A DNA stretch of 6,016 bases from an uncultured Bacilli bacterium (lineage in GTDB: Bacteria > Bacillota_I > Bacilli_A > RF39 > UBA660): assembly GCA_934177995.1 (NCBI GenBank), contig CAKPPW010000043.1, forward strand, positions 1 through 6,016, given 5' to 3'. Each line of letters begins with the position of its first letter. Positions within the stretch are counted from its first letter, which is position 1. Made by a program: the position numbers and the translations under genes. Below are positions 1 through 6,016 of the stretch, piece by piece. A model generated the notes under the pieces. The model was not told the origin of the DNA, did no database searches, and worked only from the letters and a program-made list of their open reading frames with translations.

Positions 1-10
1 AAAAATATAA

Positions 11-53
11 ATAGAAAGGGATCAATTAATAAGAAATTAATTAATATTTCTAT
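11..53. promoter_or_regulatory. AT-rich imperfect palindrome upstream of the operon
   Basis: The arms atagaaa (11-17) and tttctat (47-53) are exact reverse complements. Inside them, aattaat (24-30) and attaatt (36-42) are also exact reverse complements. There is no T-run after the right arm, so this does not look like an intrinsic terminator. It could be an operator or part of the 5' leader of the peptidase-exporter operon. However, the arms are almost pure A/T, and such matches arise easily by chance in this base composition. I see no convincing -35/-10 pair in the 74 nt before the first gene. Confidence 0.2.
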
Positions 54-74
54 AGATTGATTATACGTGAAAAT

Positions 75-758
75 ATGCATGATTTTTTTATTTTATATGG
101 TTTAACATTTATTGGCGTAGTTATAACATTTTTAGCTGAAGTGTTTGTAACATCGGCCTATAAAAAATATAAGAAAATTTCTAATAAGAGAGGAATGACA
201 GGGAAAGAAGCTGCAAGATATTTGCTTGACAAAAATGGTCTTTCTGATATAAAAATAGAAAGGACTAGTGGATTTTTAACAGATCACTATGATCCTACTA
301 ATAAAGTTATTAGGCTATCTAGTTCTAACTATAATGAAGCATCTATTGCTAGTGTGGCTGTTGCTTGTCATGAGTGTGGTCATGCTATTCAAGATAAAGA
401 AGGGTATTTTTTCTTAAGATTTAGGAATAAATTAATACCAGTTGTTAATTTTTCTTCAAAGTTTGGTTATTTTGCAATTCTTTTTGGATGTTTGTTTGGT
501 TCATTTAATCTAGTATGGTTAGGAATAATTCTAGAAATGGTTATTTTGTTTTTTCAAATAATAACCTTACCAGTTGAGGTTAATGCTAGTAGAAGGGCTT
601 TAAAAGAACTAGATTATGCTCATTTCTTTACTAGTAAGGAATTAGATGATGGAAAAGTTATGTTAACAGCTGCAGCCTTAACCTATGTAGCAAGTATATT
701 AACAACTTTATTAGAACTATTAAGACTTATTATGATATTTGGAAGAAGGGATGATTAA
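75..758 (+). CDS. YugP-family membrane zinc metallopeptidase
   Basis: Predicted membrane-embedded neutral zinc peptidase of the YugP type (Pfam Zn-dependent protease family 2), 227 aa from the ATG at 75. Seen: an N-terminal hydrophobic helix (about residues 4-24), a basic KKYKKISNKRGMTG stretch, and the zinc motif HECGH at residues 99-103, where the two His bind metal and Glu is catalytic. A long hydrophobic region (about 131-164) leads into LPVEVNASRRA, whose Glu168 is the likely third zinc ligand, and a last hydrophobic segment spans about 195-220. All key residues are present, so it looks active; the substrate is unknown. Start choice: a TTG at 57 would add six residues, but neither start has a good Shine-Dalgarno. 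I prefer ATG 75 because the protein then has the family's usual length and begins just before TM1. An in-frame stop at 42-44 excludes any earlier start. Its stop lies 3 nt before the exporter gene, implying one transcript. Confidence 0.9.
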   Translation: MHDFFILYGLTFIGVVITFLAEVFVTSAYKKYKKISNKRGMTGKEAARYLLDKNGLSDIKIERTSGFLTDHYDPTNKVIRLSSSNYNEASIASVAVACHECGHAIQDKEGYFFLRFRNKLIPVVNFSSKFGYFAILFGCLFGSFNLVWLGIILEMVILFFQIITLPVEVNASRRALKELDYAHFFTSKELDDGKVMLTAAALTYVASILTTLLELLRLIMIFGRRDD

Positions 759-761
759 AAT

Positions 762-2522
762 ATGTTTAAATTATTTAAAAATTTTACTAAAAAAGATTAC
801 TTACTAATCTTTATTTCCTTTATCTTTATCTTAGTACAGGTTTGGTTAGATTTAAAATTACCTGACTATATGTCAGAGATTACAAAACTTGTTCAGACTG
901 AAGGAAGTAAGATGAGTGCTATCTTAGAAAATGGTGGCTATATGCTACTTTGTGCCTTTGGAAGCTTGTTATCAGCCATCTTAGTTGGTTATATATCATC
1001 TAATGTATCGGCAAGTTTTTCAAAAACCATTAGAAAAAAACTATTTAATAAAGTAGAAAACTTAGGTATAGCAGAAGTTAAAAACTTCTCAACTAGTAGT
1101 TTAATTACCCGTACAATTAATGATATAACACAGATTCAGATGTTTATTTCTATGGGACTACAGTTATTAATTAAAGCTCCAGTAACAGCTATTTGGGCAG
1201 TTACTAAAATACTTAATAAAAATATAACATGGAGTGCTATAACGGCTGTAGCAGTTATAATTTTATTAGTTACTATTCTAGCTTTAATGTCAATAGTTAT
1301 GCCAAGATTTAAAAGAGTTCAAAAACTTACTGATAAATTAAATGGGGTTACAAGAGAAAATTTAACCGGTATTAGAGTAGTAAGAGCTTTTAATGCTGAA
1401 AAGTATCAAGAAGATAAATTTAGTAAGGTAAACAATGAACTAACTAATACTCAATTATTTAACCAAAAAGCTTTTGCTATTATGCAACCAATTATGTATT
1501 TAGTAATGTATTTCTTAACACTTAGTATTTACTTTATTGGAGCTGATTTAATTAATAAAGCAATGATGAGTGATAAGTTAAGCTTATTTTCTGATATGGT
1601 AGTATTTTCAAGTTACTCTATGCAAGTAATTATGTCATTCTTAATGCTAGCTATGATTTTTATGATGTTACCAAGAGCAAGTGTTTCTGCAAAAAGAATT
1701 AATGAAGTATTAGATACAAAGTTAAGTATCAAAGATGGAAAATTTACTGGGGATACTAAAGAAACTGGTACTGTTGAGTTTAAAAATGTATCCTTTAAGT
1801 ACCCAGATGCTGAAGAATACTTATTAAAAGATATTTCCTTTAAAGCTAATAAAGGAGAGACGGTCGCTTTTATCGGATCAACTGGAAGTGGTAAGAGTTC
1901 ACTTATTAATTTAATACCGAGATTTTATGATGCTACTGATGGAGAAGTATTAGTAGATGGAGTTGATGTTAAAGAGTATAAGCAAGAATCACTTCGTAAT
2001 AAGATTAGTTATGTTCCCCAAAAAGCTACACTATTTCATGGAACAGTAAGTAGTAATGTATCATTTGGTGATAATGGCAAAGGAAAGATTAATACTAAGA
2101 AAATAGAAGAAGCTGTAAGAGTTGCTCAAGCTGAAGAATTTGTTTCTAAGATGGATAAGACTTATGATGCTGCAATTGCTCAAGGAGGTACTAATGTATC
2201 TGGTGGACAAAAACAACGCCTATCTATTGCAAGAGCTATAGCAAGAGATCCAGAAATTTATATCTTTGATGATTCATTTTCTGCCCTTGACTATAAAACA
2301 GATTATATCTTAAGAAAAGAATTAAAAAATTATACCAAAGATGCAACTAGTTTAATAGTTGCCCAAAGAATAGGTACAATTATGAATGCTGATAAGATAC
2401 TTGTTCTTGATAATGGTAAATGTGTTGGTATGGGTACACATAAAGAATTATTAAAAACTTGTGATGTTTATAAGCAGATAGCTTTATCACAATTATCAAA
2501 GGAGGAGTTAGAAAATGCATAA
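762..2522 (+). CDS. ABC exporter half-transporter A (MdlA/YheI/BmrC-like, degenerate-site subunit)
   Basis: Type IV ABC exporter subunit (permease fused to ATPase), 586 aa, the usual length for the family. It is predicted to pair in the membrane with the next gene's product to export drugs, lipids or peptides; the substrate cannot be read from the sequence. The permease covers about residues 1-310, with hydrophobic helices near 13-30, 58-80, 134-180 (two), 240-262 and 276-303. The ATPase begins near 335 and contains Walker A GSTGSGKS (372-379), Q-loop Gln420, signature VSGGQ (479-483), Walker B IYIFDD (499-504) and D-loop SALD (507-510). Two catalytic positions are altered. The residue after the Walker B Asp is Asp504 rather than Glu, and the H-loop residue is Gln535 rather than His (IVAQRIG). 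This is the known pattern for the degenerate-site subunit of heterodimeric exporters such as TM287/288. The ATG has gaaggg (745-750) upstream. The gene starts 3 nt after the peptidase stop and overlaps the partner gene by 8 nt. Confidence 0.95.
   Translation: MFKLFKNFTKKDYLLIFISFIFILVQVWLDLKLPDYMSEITKLVQTEGSKMSAILENGGYMLLCAFGSLLSAILVGYISSNVSASFSKTIRKKLFNKVENLGIAEVKNFSTSSLITRTINDITQIQMFISMGLQLLIKAPVTAIWAVTKILNKNITWSAITAVAVIILLVTILALMSIVMPRFKRVQKLTDKLNGVTRENLTGIRVVRAFNAEKYQEDKFSKVNNELTNTQLFNQKAFAIMQPIMYLVMYFLTLSIYFIGADLINKAMMSDKLSLFSDMVVFSSYSMQVIMSFLMLAMIFMMLPRASVSAKRINEVLDTKLSIKDGKFTGDTKETGTVEFKNVSFKYPDAEEYLLKDISFKANKGETVAFIGSTGSGKSSLINLIPRFYDATDGEVLVDGVDVKEYKQESLRNKISYVPQKATLFHGTVSSNVSFGDNGKGKINTKKIEEAVRVAQAEEFVSKMDKTYDAAIAQGGTNVSGGQKQRLSIARAIARDPEIYIFDDSFSALDYKTDYILRKELKNYTKDATSLIVAQRIGTIMNADKILVLDNGKCVGMGTHKELLKTCDVYKQIALSQLSKEELENA
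2498..2507 (+). promoter_or_regulatory. Strong ribosome binding site for half-transporter B, inside the end of half-transporter A
   Basis: The sequence AAAGGAGGAG is a near-ideal Shine-Dalgarno. The gap from the end of GGAGG (2505) to the ATG at 2515 is 9 nt. It lies within the last codons of half-transporter A (its Lys-Glu-Glu). It supports ATG 2515 over the later in-frame ATG at 2542 (residue 10). With the 8-nt gene overlap it indicates translational coupling, which suits two subunits needed in equal amounts. Confidence 0.85.
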
Positions 2523-4650
2523 TGGACCACGTGGACCAAAGATGGATAAGTCTAAAGACTTTGTAGGTTCTATGAAACGTTTATTTAAAGAACTAAAGAG
2601 TTTCCAAATTCTAATTGCAATGGCTTTAATCTTTGCTATCTTATCATCAGTTTTATCAATAGCTGCTCCTAATAAACTTTCTAAATTGACGGATGCTATT
2701 TCAGAAGGATTAATAGTAAATGTTGATGAAATGCAAGAAATTAGTAAGAAGACTACTAATAATTTGCAAAATATTAATCCACAAGAAATAATGAAAAGTA
2801 CAAATCTATCAGTAGAAGAAAAGACTAACTTCATGATGGTTATGCAATCTAGTGATAAAGATAATATGCTAGATAATTTAGCAAAGTTATCTGATAATAC
2901 TTTAGAGTTAATATTTAAAGAATTTACTATTAATAACCAAAAAATATCTTCAACTGATCAATTGAAATTCTTACAAATAGCTAGTACTATAAAAGATAAA
3001 AAAGATGCTAAAGCTTTATATAAAAAGATAGATAAAATGCCAAAGAGTATTAGAAAAGTAATAGAACCTAGTATGAATATGGCTAAAATTAAGAAGATAA
3101 GTTTATTCTTAGCTTGCCTATACATAGTTAGTGCTTTACTATCATTTATTGAGTCAATTATAATGACTAGTGTTTCTAATAATTTTGCTAGAAAACTAAG
3201 AGGAAGAATCTCTACTAAGATTAATAAATTACCACTTAAATATTTTGATAAAAATCAAACAGGTGATATCTTATCACGTGTTACTAATGATGTTGATACT
3301 ATTGCTCAAAGTATGAATCAGTCACTATCATCATTAGTTAGTGCTGTTACATTATTATTAGGTACTATAATAATGATGTTTATAACTAACTGGATTATGG
3401 CACTTACAGCTATTTCTGCTAGTATAATTGGTTTTTCCTTAATCTTTATAGTTCTTTCTAAATCACAAAAATATTTTGCCGCAAGACAAAAAGAATTAGG
3501 TAAATTAAATTCACATATAGAAGAAGTATATTCAGGACTTTTAGTGGTAAAAGCTTATAATGGTAAGAAAGAAGCCGATACCAAGTTTGATGAATATAAT
3601 GAAAAAGTATATGATGCTAATAGAAAGAGTCAATTCTTATCAGGACTTATGCAACCAATTATGTCATTCATTGGAAACTTTGGTTATGTAGCTGTATGTA
3701 TCGTAGGAGCTTTACTTGTAATGCATGATGCTATAACTTTTGGAGTAATAATAGCTTTCATCACTTATGTTAGATTATTTACTTCTCCTCTAATGCAAAT
3801 AGCTCAAGCGTTCACAAGTCTACAGTCAACAGCAGCAGCTAGTGAAAGAGTGTTTGAATTCTTAGATGAAGAAGAGATGAGTTTAGAAACTAATAAAACA
3901 AAAATATTAGATAAGTCTAAAGTAAAAGGTAATATAGAGTTTAACCATGTATCATTTGGCTATGATAAAGATAGAACAATCATCAAGGATTTCACAGCTA
4001 GTGTTAAAGACGGACAAAAAATTGCTATTGTTGGACCTACGGGGGCTGGTAAGACAACGATGGTTAACTTGCTTATGAAGTTTTATGAAATAAATAAAGG
4101 TGATATTTTAATAGATAATGTATCTATTAATGACCTTACAAGAGAAAATGTTCACAGTCTATTTACAATGGTTTTACAAGATACTTGGTTATTTAATGGT
4201 ACAGTTAAAGAAAATATAGTTTACAATAGAGAGAACATTTCAGATGAGATGGTAAAAGAAGTTTGTGATACAGTAGGACTTACGCATTTCATTAAGACTT
4301 TACCTAATAGCTTTGATAGTGTTATTGGTGAAAATGATTCTGTATCAGCTGGACAAAGGCAATTACTTACTATCGCTCGTGGTATGATTGAAGATTCTCC
4401 ATTCTTAATTCTTGATGAAGCAACAAGCAATGTTGATACAAGAACGGAAGAATTAGTTCAAAAAGCCATGGATAAATTAACAGAGGGAAGAACTTCATTT
4501 ATTATTGCCCATAGATTATCAACTATAAAAAATGCTGATTTAATCCTCGTTCTGAAAGATGGTAATATAATTGAAACTGGAAATCATGATGAGTTAATGA
4601 AGAAAAATGGCTTTTATGCCGATTTATATAATTCACAGTTTGAATTATAG
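2515..4650 (+). CDS. ABC exporter half-transporter B (MdlB/YheH/BmrD-like, catalytic-site subunit)
   Basis: Partner subunit of the heterodimeric ABC exporter, 711 aa, about 100 residues longer than a standard half-transporter. The N-terminus is short and Gly/Pro-rich (GPRGPK) and is followed by TM1 (about 30-50). A hydrophilic, helix-prone, Cys-free insertion of about 140 residues (55-193) precedes TM2 (about 195-217), so it should face outside. Further helices lie near 272-312 and 384-425. The ATPase shows Walker A GPTGAGKT (507-514), Q-loop Gln555, Walker B LILDE with catalytic Glu635, and H-loop His666 (IIAHRLST). Its signature is weakened to VSAGQ (610-614) from LSGGQ. B therefore supplies the Walker A/B, Glu and His of the competent ATP site, completed by A's VSGGQ, while B's poor signature faces A's degenerate Walker site. 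The likely role is multidrug-type export; the true substrate is unknown. A terminator follows directly. Confidence 0.95.
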   Translation: MHNGPRGPKMDKSKDFVGSMKRLFKELKSFQILIAMALIFAILSSVLSIAAPNKLSKLTDAISEGLIVNVDEMQEISKKTTNNLQNINPQEIMKSTNLSVEEKTNFMMVMQSSDKDNMLDNLAKLSDNTLELIFKEFTINNQKISSTDQLKFLQIASTIKDKKDAKALYKKIDKMPKSIRKVIEPSMNMAKIKKISLFLACLYIVSALLSFIESIIMTSVSNNFARKLRGRISTKINKLPLKYFDKNQTGDILSRVTNDVDTIAQSMNQSLSSLVSAVTLLLGTIIMMFITNWIMALTAISASIIGFSLIFIVLSKSQKYFAARQKELGKLNSHIEEVYSGLLVVKAYNGKKEADTKFDEYNEKVYDANRKSQFLSGLMQPIMSFIGNFGYVAVCIVGALLVMHDAITFGVIIAFITYVRLFTSPLMQIAQAFTSLQSTAAASERVFEFLDEEEMSLETNKTKILDKSKVKGNIEFNHVSFGYDKDRTIIKDFTASVKDGQKIAIVGPTGAGKTTMVNLLMKFYEINKGDILIDNVSINDLTRENVHSLFTMVLQDTWLFNGTVKENIVYNRENISDEMVKEVCDTVGLTHFIKTLPNSFDSVIGENDSVSAGQRQLLTIARGMIEDSPFLILDEATSNVDTRTEELVQKAMDKLTEGRTSFIIAHRLSTIKNADLILVLKDGNIIETGNHDELMKKNGFYADLYNSQFEL

Positions 4651-4678
4651 GGACGAAAGTCTCTTTTTTGTTTTTTTT
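4649..4678 (+). terminator. Intrinsic terminator of the peptidase-exporter operon
   Basis: A hairpin with stem arms 4649-4654 and 4659-4664 (A-GGGAC pairing with GTCTC-T, including one G-U) encloses a GAAA tetraloop at 4655-4658. It is followed by a T-run from 4664 broken by a single G at 4670. The short stem is helped by the stable C-GAAA-G loop. The left arm begins inside the TAG stop codon (4648-4650) of half-transporter B, so the gene and its terminator overlap. Confidence 0.8.
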
Positions 4679-4718
4679 AACTATTTATAAAATAATTCCT
4701 GACATATAAATAAGTAAG

Positions 4719-4725
4719 AAGGTGA
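4719..4725 (+). promoter_or_regulatory. Ribosome binding site that sets the GTG start of the collagen-like gene
   Basis: AAGGTGA ends 7 nt before the GTG at 4733. The longer stretch 4716-4725 differs from the ideal AAGGAGGTGA at one base. This supports the GTG start; no in-frame ATG exists near the N-terminus. A TATAAA at 4705-4710 could serve as a -10 box, but no matching -35 is visible. Confidence 0.75.
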
Positions 4726-4732
4726 TTTTTTC

Positions 4733-5347
4733 GTGAATAAGAGATTAAATTTTAATAACTGCTATGTTTTAGGACCAACAGGACCAAAAGGAACTGATGG
4801 TGATAAGATTATAGTTGAAAGAACCATTACTTTAGATGAAGATATGTCTGCCGAAGTTATTGATAGAGTAGATGGCAATATTCATAACTTGGAATTTAGA
4901 ATACCACGGGGAAAGAGTGGAACAAGTAATAATCCTACTTATGGATATAAATTTAGTGATGTTGGAACTACTTATGATCTAGAAATATTACAAGGAAAAA
5001 CAATCAGTTTGAATAGAATAAGTGATTTTAAGAATATAATAACTGATATAGAAGATGAGTTTGTTATTATAAGTAGTGGGATATATAAGATAGAATATTT
5101 TTTTTCAGGTCATTCTAGTGAAGATACAGCTTTATTTGTTGGAGTAAGTCAAAACGGAGAAATTTTAGATGGAACAGAAATTAGTAAGGATGTAATTAAA
5201 AATACAGATACTGACTTTTATGGAGTAACACTAGCTGAACTTAATGAAAATGATTCTATTACCTTAAGTCTAAAGTCCAGAAAAAGAGTAGAGGTAACAT
5301 CTGCTCCGGATATAAATGCCTATATGATAATTATTAAAATAGCATAA
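4733..5347 (+). CDS. Small BclA-like collagen/TNF-fold surface protein
   Basis: A 204-aa protein read from GTG 4733. Seen: a short N-terminus with Cys10, then four Gly-X-Y triplets (residues 14-25, GPTGPKGTDGDK). Next is a beta-type segment (about 26-59) ending in FRIPRGKSG, like the linker that sits between collagen and head domains in many Bacillota collagen-like proteins. The C-terminal domain (about 70-204) has alternating hydrophobic strands. GIYKIEYFFSG, TALFVGVSQNG, VTLAELNENDSITL and a final AYMIIIKIA match the strand order of BclA/TNF/C1q-type trimer heads. There is no signal peptide, transmembrane helix or sorting motif. BclA-family proteins are surface or exosporium glycoproteins that trimerise through the head, so this protein probably trimerises too; its location is inferred. 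The collagen part is unusually short. It is its own transcription unit, lying between two terminators and convergent with the repeat-protein gene downstream. Confidence 0.75.
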   Translation: MNKRLNFNNCYVLGPTGPKGTDGDKIIVERTITLDEDMSAEVIDRVDGNIHNLEFRIPRGKSGTSNNPTYGYKFSDVGTTYDLEILQGKTISLNRISDFKNIITDIEDEFVIISSGIYKIEYFFSGHSSEDTALFVGVSQNGEILDGTEISKDVIKNTDTDFYGVTLAELNENDSITLSLKSRKRVEVTSAPDINAYMIIIKIA

Positions 5348-5382
5348 TTAATAAGAGTTCTATTTATAATATTTCTAACAAA

Positions 5383-5418
5383 AAAAGCAAGCAGTATAAT
5401 AAATATTTGCTTGCTTTT
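5383..5418. terminator. Bidirectional intrinsic terminator between convergent genes
   Basis: A perfect 11-bp inverted repeat pairs AAAAGCAAGCA (5383-5393) with TGCTTGCTTTT (5408-5418) around a 14-nt A/T-rich loop. On the plus strand the stem ends in a T-run, and on the minus strand the leading A-run becomes a U-tract. It can therefore end the collagen-like gene (stop at 5345-5347) and the minus-strand repeat-protein gene (stop at 5426-5428). It accounts for most of the 78-nt intergenic gap. Confidence 0.85.
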
Positions 5419-5425
5419 ATAATAA

Positions 5426-6016
5426 TTAGAATTTCTTAATCATCAGTACCACACCTGTAATAGTAATTATACCTAATACAGTGAATACTAAATTATCAGA
5501 ACTACCAGTATTAGGAACTTCTATAACCATCTCACATTGTTGCTTATAAGTATTAGCATCGGTTTCATTTCCATCTTCATCAAAATATTTGTTGCCAACA
5601 ATCTCACAAGTATGAGTTTTACATTGAAGGTTATATTCATCTTCAGTTACTTCATTTCCATTTTTATCAAAGAATTTATTATCTATTTCTTCACAAGTAT
5701 GTGTCTTACATTGTAAATTATAATCACTTTCAGTTACTTCATTTCCATCCTTACCAAAGAACTTATCATTAACTTTTTCACAGGTATGAGTTTTACATTG
5801 AAGATTATAGCCATCTTCATCAGTTACTTTACCATCTTTACCAAAGTAAGTATTACCAACTTTTTCACAGGTATGGGTCTTACATTGAAGATTATAGCCA
5901 TCTTCATCAGTTACCTTACCATCTTTACCAAAGTAAGTATCACCAACTTTTTCACAAGTATGAGTTTTACATTGAAGATTATAGCCATCTTCATCAGTTA
6001 CTTTACCATCTTTACC
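5426..6016 (-). CDS. Tandem-repeat surface protein with C-terminal PNTG anchor, 5' end outside window
   Basis: The frame is open on the minus strand from the right edge to the TAA at 5428-5426 (197 codons incl. stop); there is no start in the window. N- to C-terminally it has one partial and five full 29-residue repeats, each full one opening with CKTHTCE. The next block is V-x-x-x-(Y/F)F-x-(K/E)-(D/N)-G, and the unit ends in YNLQ or KQQ. After the last Cys the chain reads EMVIEVPNTGSSDN. A hydrophobic helix of about 19 residues (LVFTVLGIITITGVVLMI) and a KKF tail follow. That layout matches a sortase-type sorting signal (LPXTG variant VPNTG) or a membrane anchor, so the repeats should be outside the cell. 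Each full repeat keeps two Cys and one His, suggesting disulfides or metal binding; which is unknown. No sortase gene is visible here. I do not recognise a named family for the repeat. A- and T-runs plus a shared terminator bound its 3' end. Confidence 0.85.
   Translation of the reverse strand, partial: GKDGKVTDEDGYNLQCKTHTCEKVGDTYFGKDGKVTDEDGYNLQCKTHTCEKVGNTYFGKDGKVTDEDGYNLQCKTHTCEKVNDKFFGKDGNEVTESDYNLQCKTHTCEEIDNKFFDKNGNEVTEDEYNLQCKTHTCEIVGNKYFDEDGNETDANTYKQQCEMVIEVPNTGSSDNLVFTVLGIITITGVVLMIKKF
5429..5518 (-). other. C-terminal sorting or anchor signal of the repeat protein
   Basis: Reading on the minus strand, V-P-N-T-G is encoded at 5518-5504. It is followed by SSDN, then a hydrophobic stretch (about 5491-5438) and the basic end Lys-Lys-Phe. 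The order motif, hydrophobic helix, positive tail is the classical arrangement of Gram-positive sorting signals. The Leu of LPXTG is replaced by Val, so cleavage by a sortase is likely but not certain. A simple membrane tail is the alternative. Confidence 0.7.
5537..6016 (-). repeat. 87-bp tandem repeat array (five full units plus a partial one)
   Basis: The period is exactly 87 bp with no indels. Units on the plus-strand scale are 5537-5623, 5624-5710, 5711-5797, 5798-5884, 5885-5971 and the partial 5972-6016. By eye, 5798-5884 and 5885-5971 differ at 5 of 87 bases, only one of which changes an amino acid (Asn/Asp). The 45 bases of the partial unit are identical to the start of 5798-5884. 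The units nearer the gene's 3' end are clearly more diverged, especially 5537-5623, but keep the Cys and His codons. The array continues past the window edge. Confidence 0.95.

Noticed and set aside
57..74. TTG start for the peptidase, adding six residues
   Set aside because: There is no Shine-Dalgarno before it, and the ATG at 75 gives the usual family length and N-terminus. It cannot be fully excluded because ATG 75 also has a weak ribosome site.
2508..2834. Minus-strand open frame of 108 codons
   Set aside because: It lies opposite the start of half-transporter B, whose reading frame has clear ABC motifs and a strong ribosome binding site. The minus-strand translation shows no recognisable domain or Shine-Dalgarno.
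4221..4430. Minus-strand open frame of 69 codons
   Set aside because: It is antisense to the signature and Walker B region of half-transporter B and has no independent support.
4703..4712. Sporulation-sigma-like -10 box (CATATAAATA) before the BclA-like gene
   Set aside because: The spacing inside the motif differs by one base from the CATANNNTA pattern and no proper -35 is seen. In such AT-rich DNA this is too weak to call.
5537..6016. CRISPR array
   Set aside because: The period is 87 bp with no unique spacers, and the whole unit is translated in one open frame with silent substitutions. It is a coding tandem repeat.
5537..6016. EF-hand, dockerin or thrombospondin-3 calcium repeats suggested by DxDG/KDGK segments
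   Set aside because: The acidic residues and Gly do not fall at the positions of an EF-hand loop (Gly is too early), and the thrombospondin-3 Asp spacing is not kept across units.

Overview
This is a strongly AT-rich window from a low-GC Gram-positive bacterium. All open frames use the standard code: stops are TAA or TAG, and tryptophans are TGG. The gene content points to Bacillota. It includes a YugP-type membrane zinc peptidase, a BmrCD/YheIH-like heterodimeric ABC exporter, a BclA-like collagen/TNF-type surface protein, and a surface protein with a PNTG sorting-type tail. An uncultured gut-type Bacilli or Erysipelotrichia-like lineage would fit, but that placement is inference. No gene here is diagnostic of a genus.

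Bases 75-4650 are a plus-strand operon of three tightly packed genes. A YugP-family peptidase is followed after 3 nt by ABC half-transporter A. Half-transporter B then overlaps A by 8 nt, with a strong Shine-Dalgarno inside the end of A. The two half-transporters form an asymmetric pair. A has the degenerate Walker-B/H-loop residues (Asp and Gln instead of Glu and His) and an intact signature. B has the intact catalytic Glu and His and a weakened signature (VSAGQ). So one ATP site should be catalytic and the other degenerate. B also carries an insertion of about 140 residues between TM1 and TM2, predicted to lie outside the cell. The operon ends at a short GAAA-loop hairpin with a U-tract, whose stem begins inside the stop codon of B.

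Bases 4733-5347 hold a separate plus-strand gene (GTG start). It encodes a small protein with four collagen triplets, a beta-rich linker and a C-terminal domain resembling the BclA/TNF/C1q fold. A perfect 11-bp hairpin flanked by A- and T-runs follows. It can serve as a bidirectional terminator between this gene and the convergent gene on the minus strand.

Bases 5426-6016 are the 3' end of a minus-strand gene that runs off the window. It was recovered by manual translation, because no start codon lies inside the window. It consists of an exact 87-bp (29-residue) tandem repeat. Every full unit carries the same C-K-T-H-T-C-E core. The repeats end in a VPNTG motif, a hydrophobic helix and a KKF tail, as in wall-anchored or membrane-anchored surface proteins. 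The repeat array is the least explained and most interesting element in the window. Together with the BclA-like gene it suggests that the right third is a cell-surface locus.
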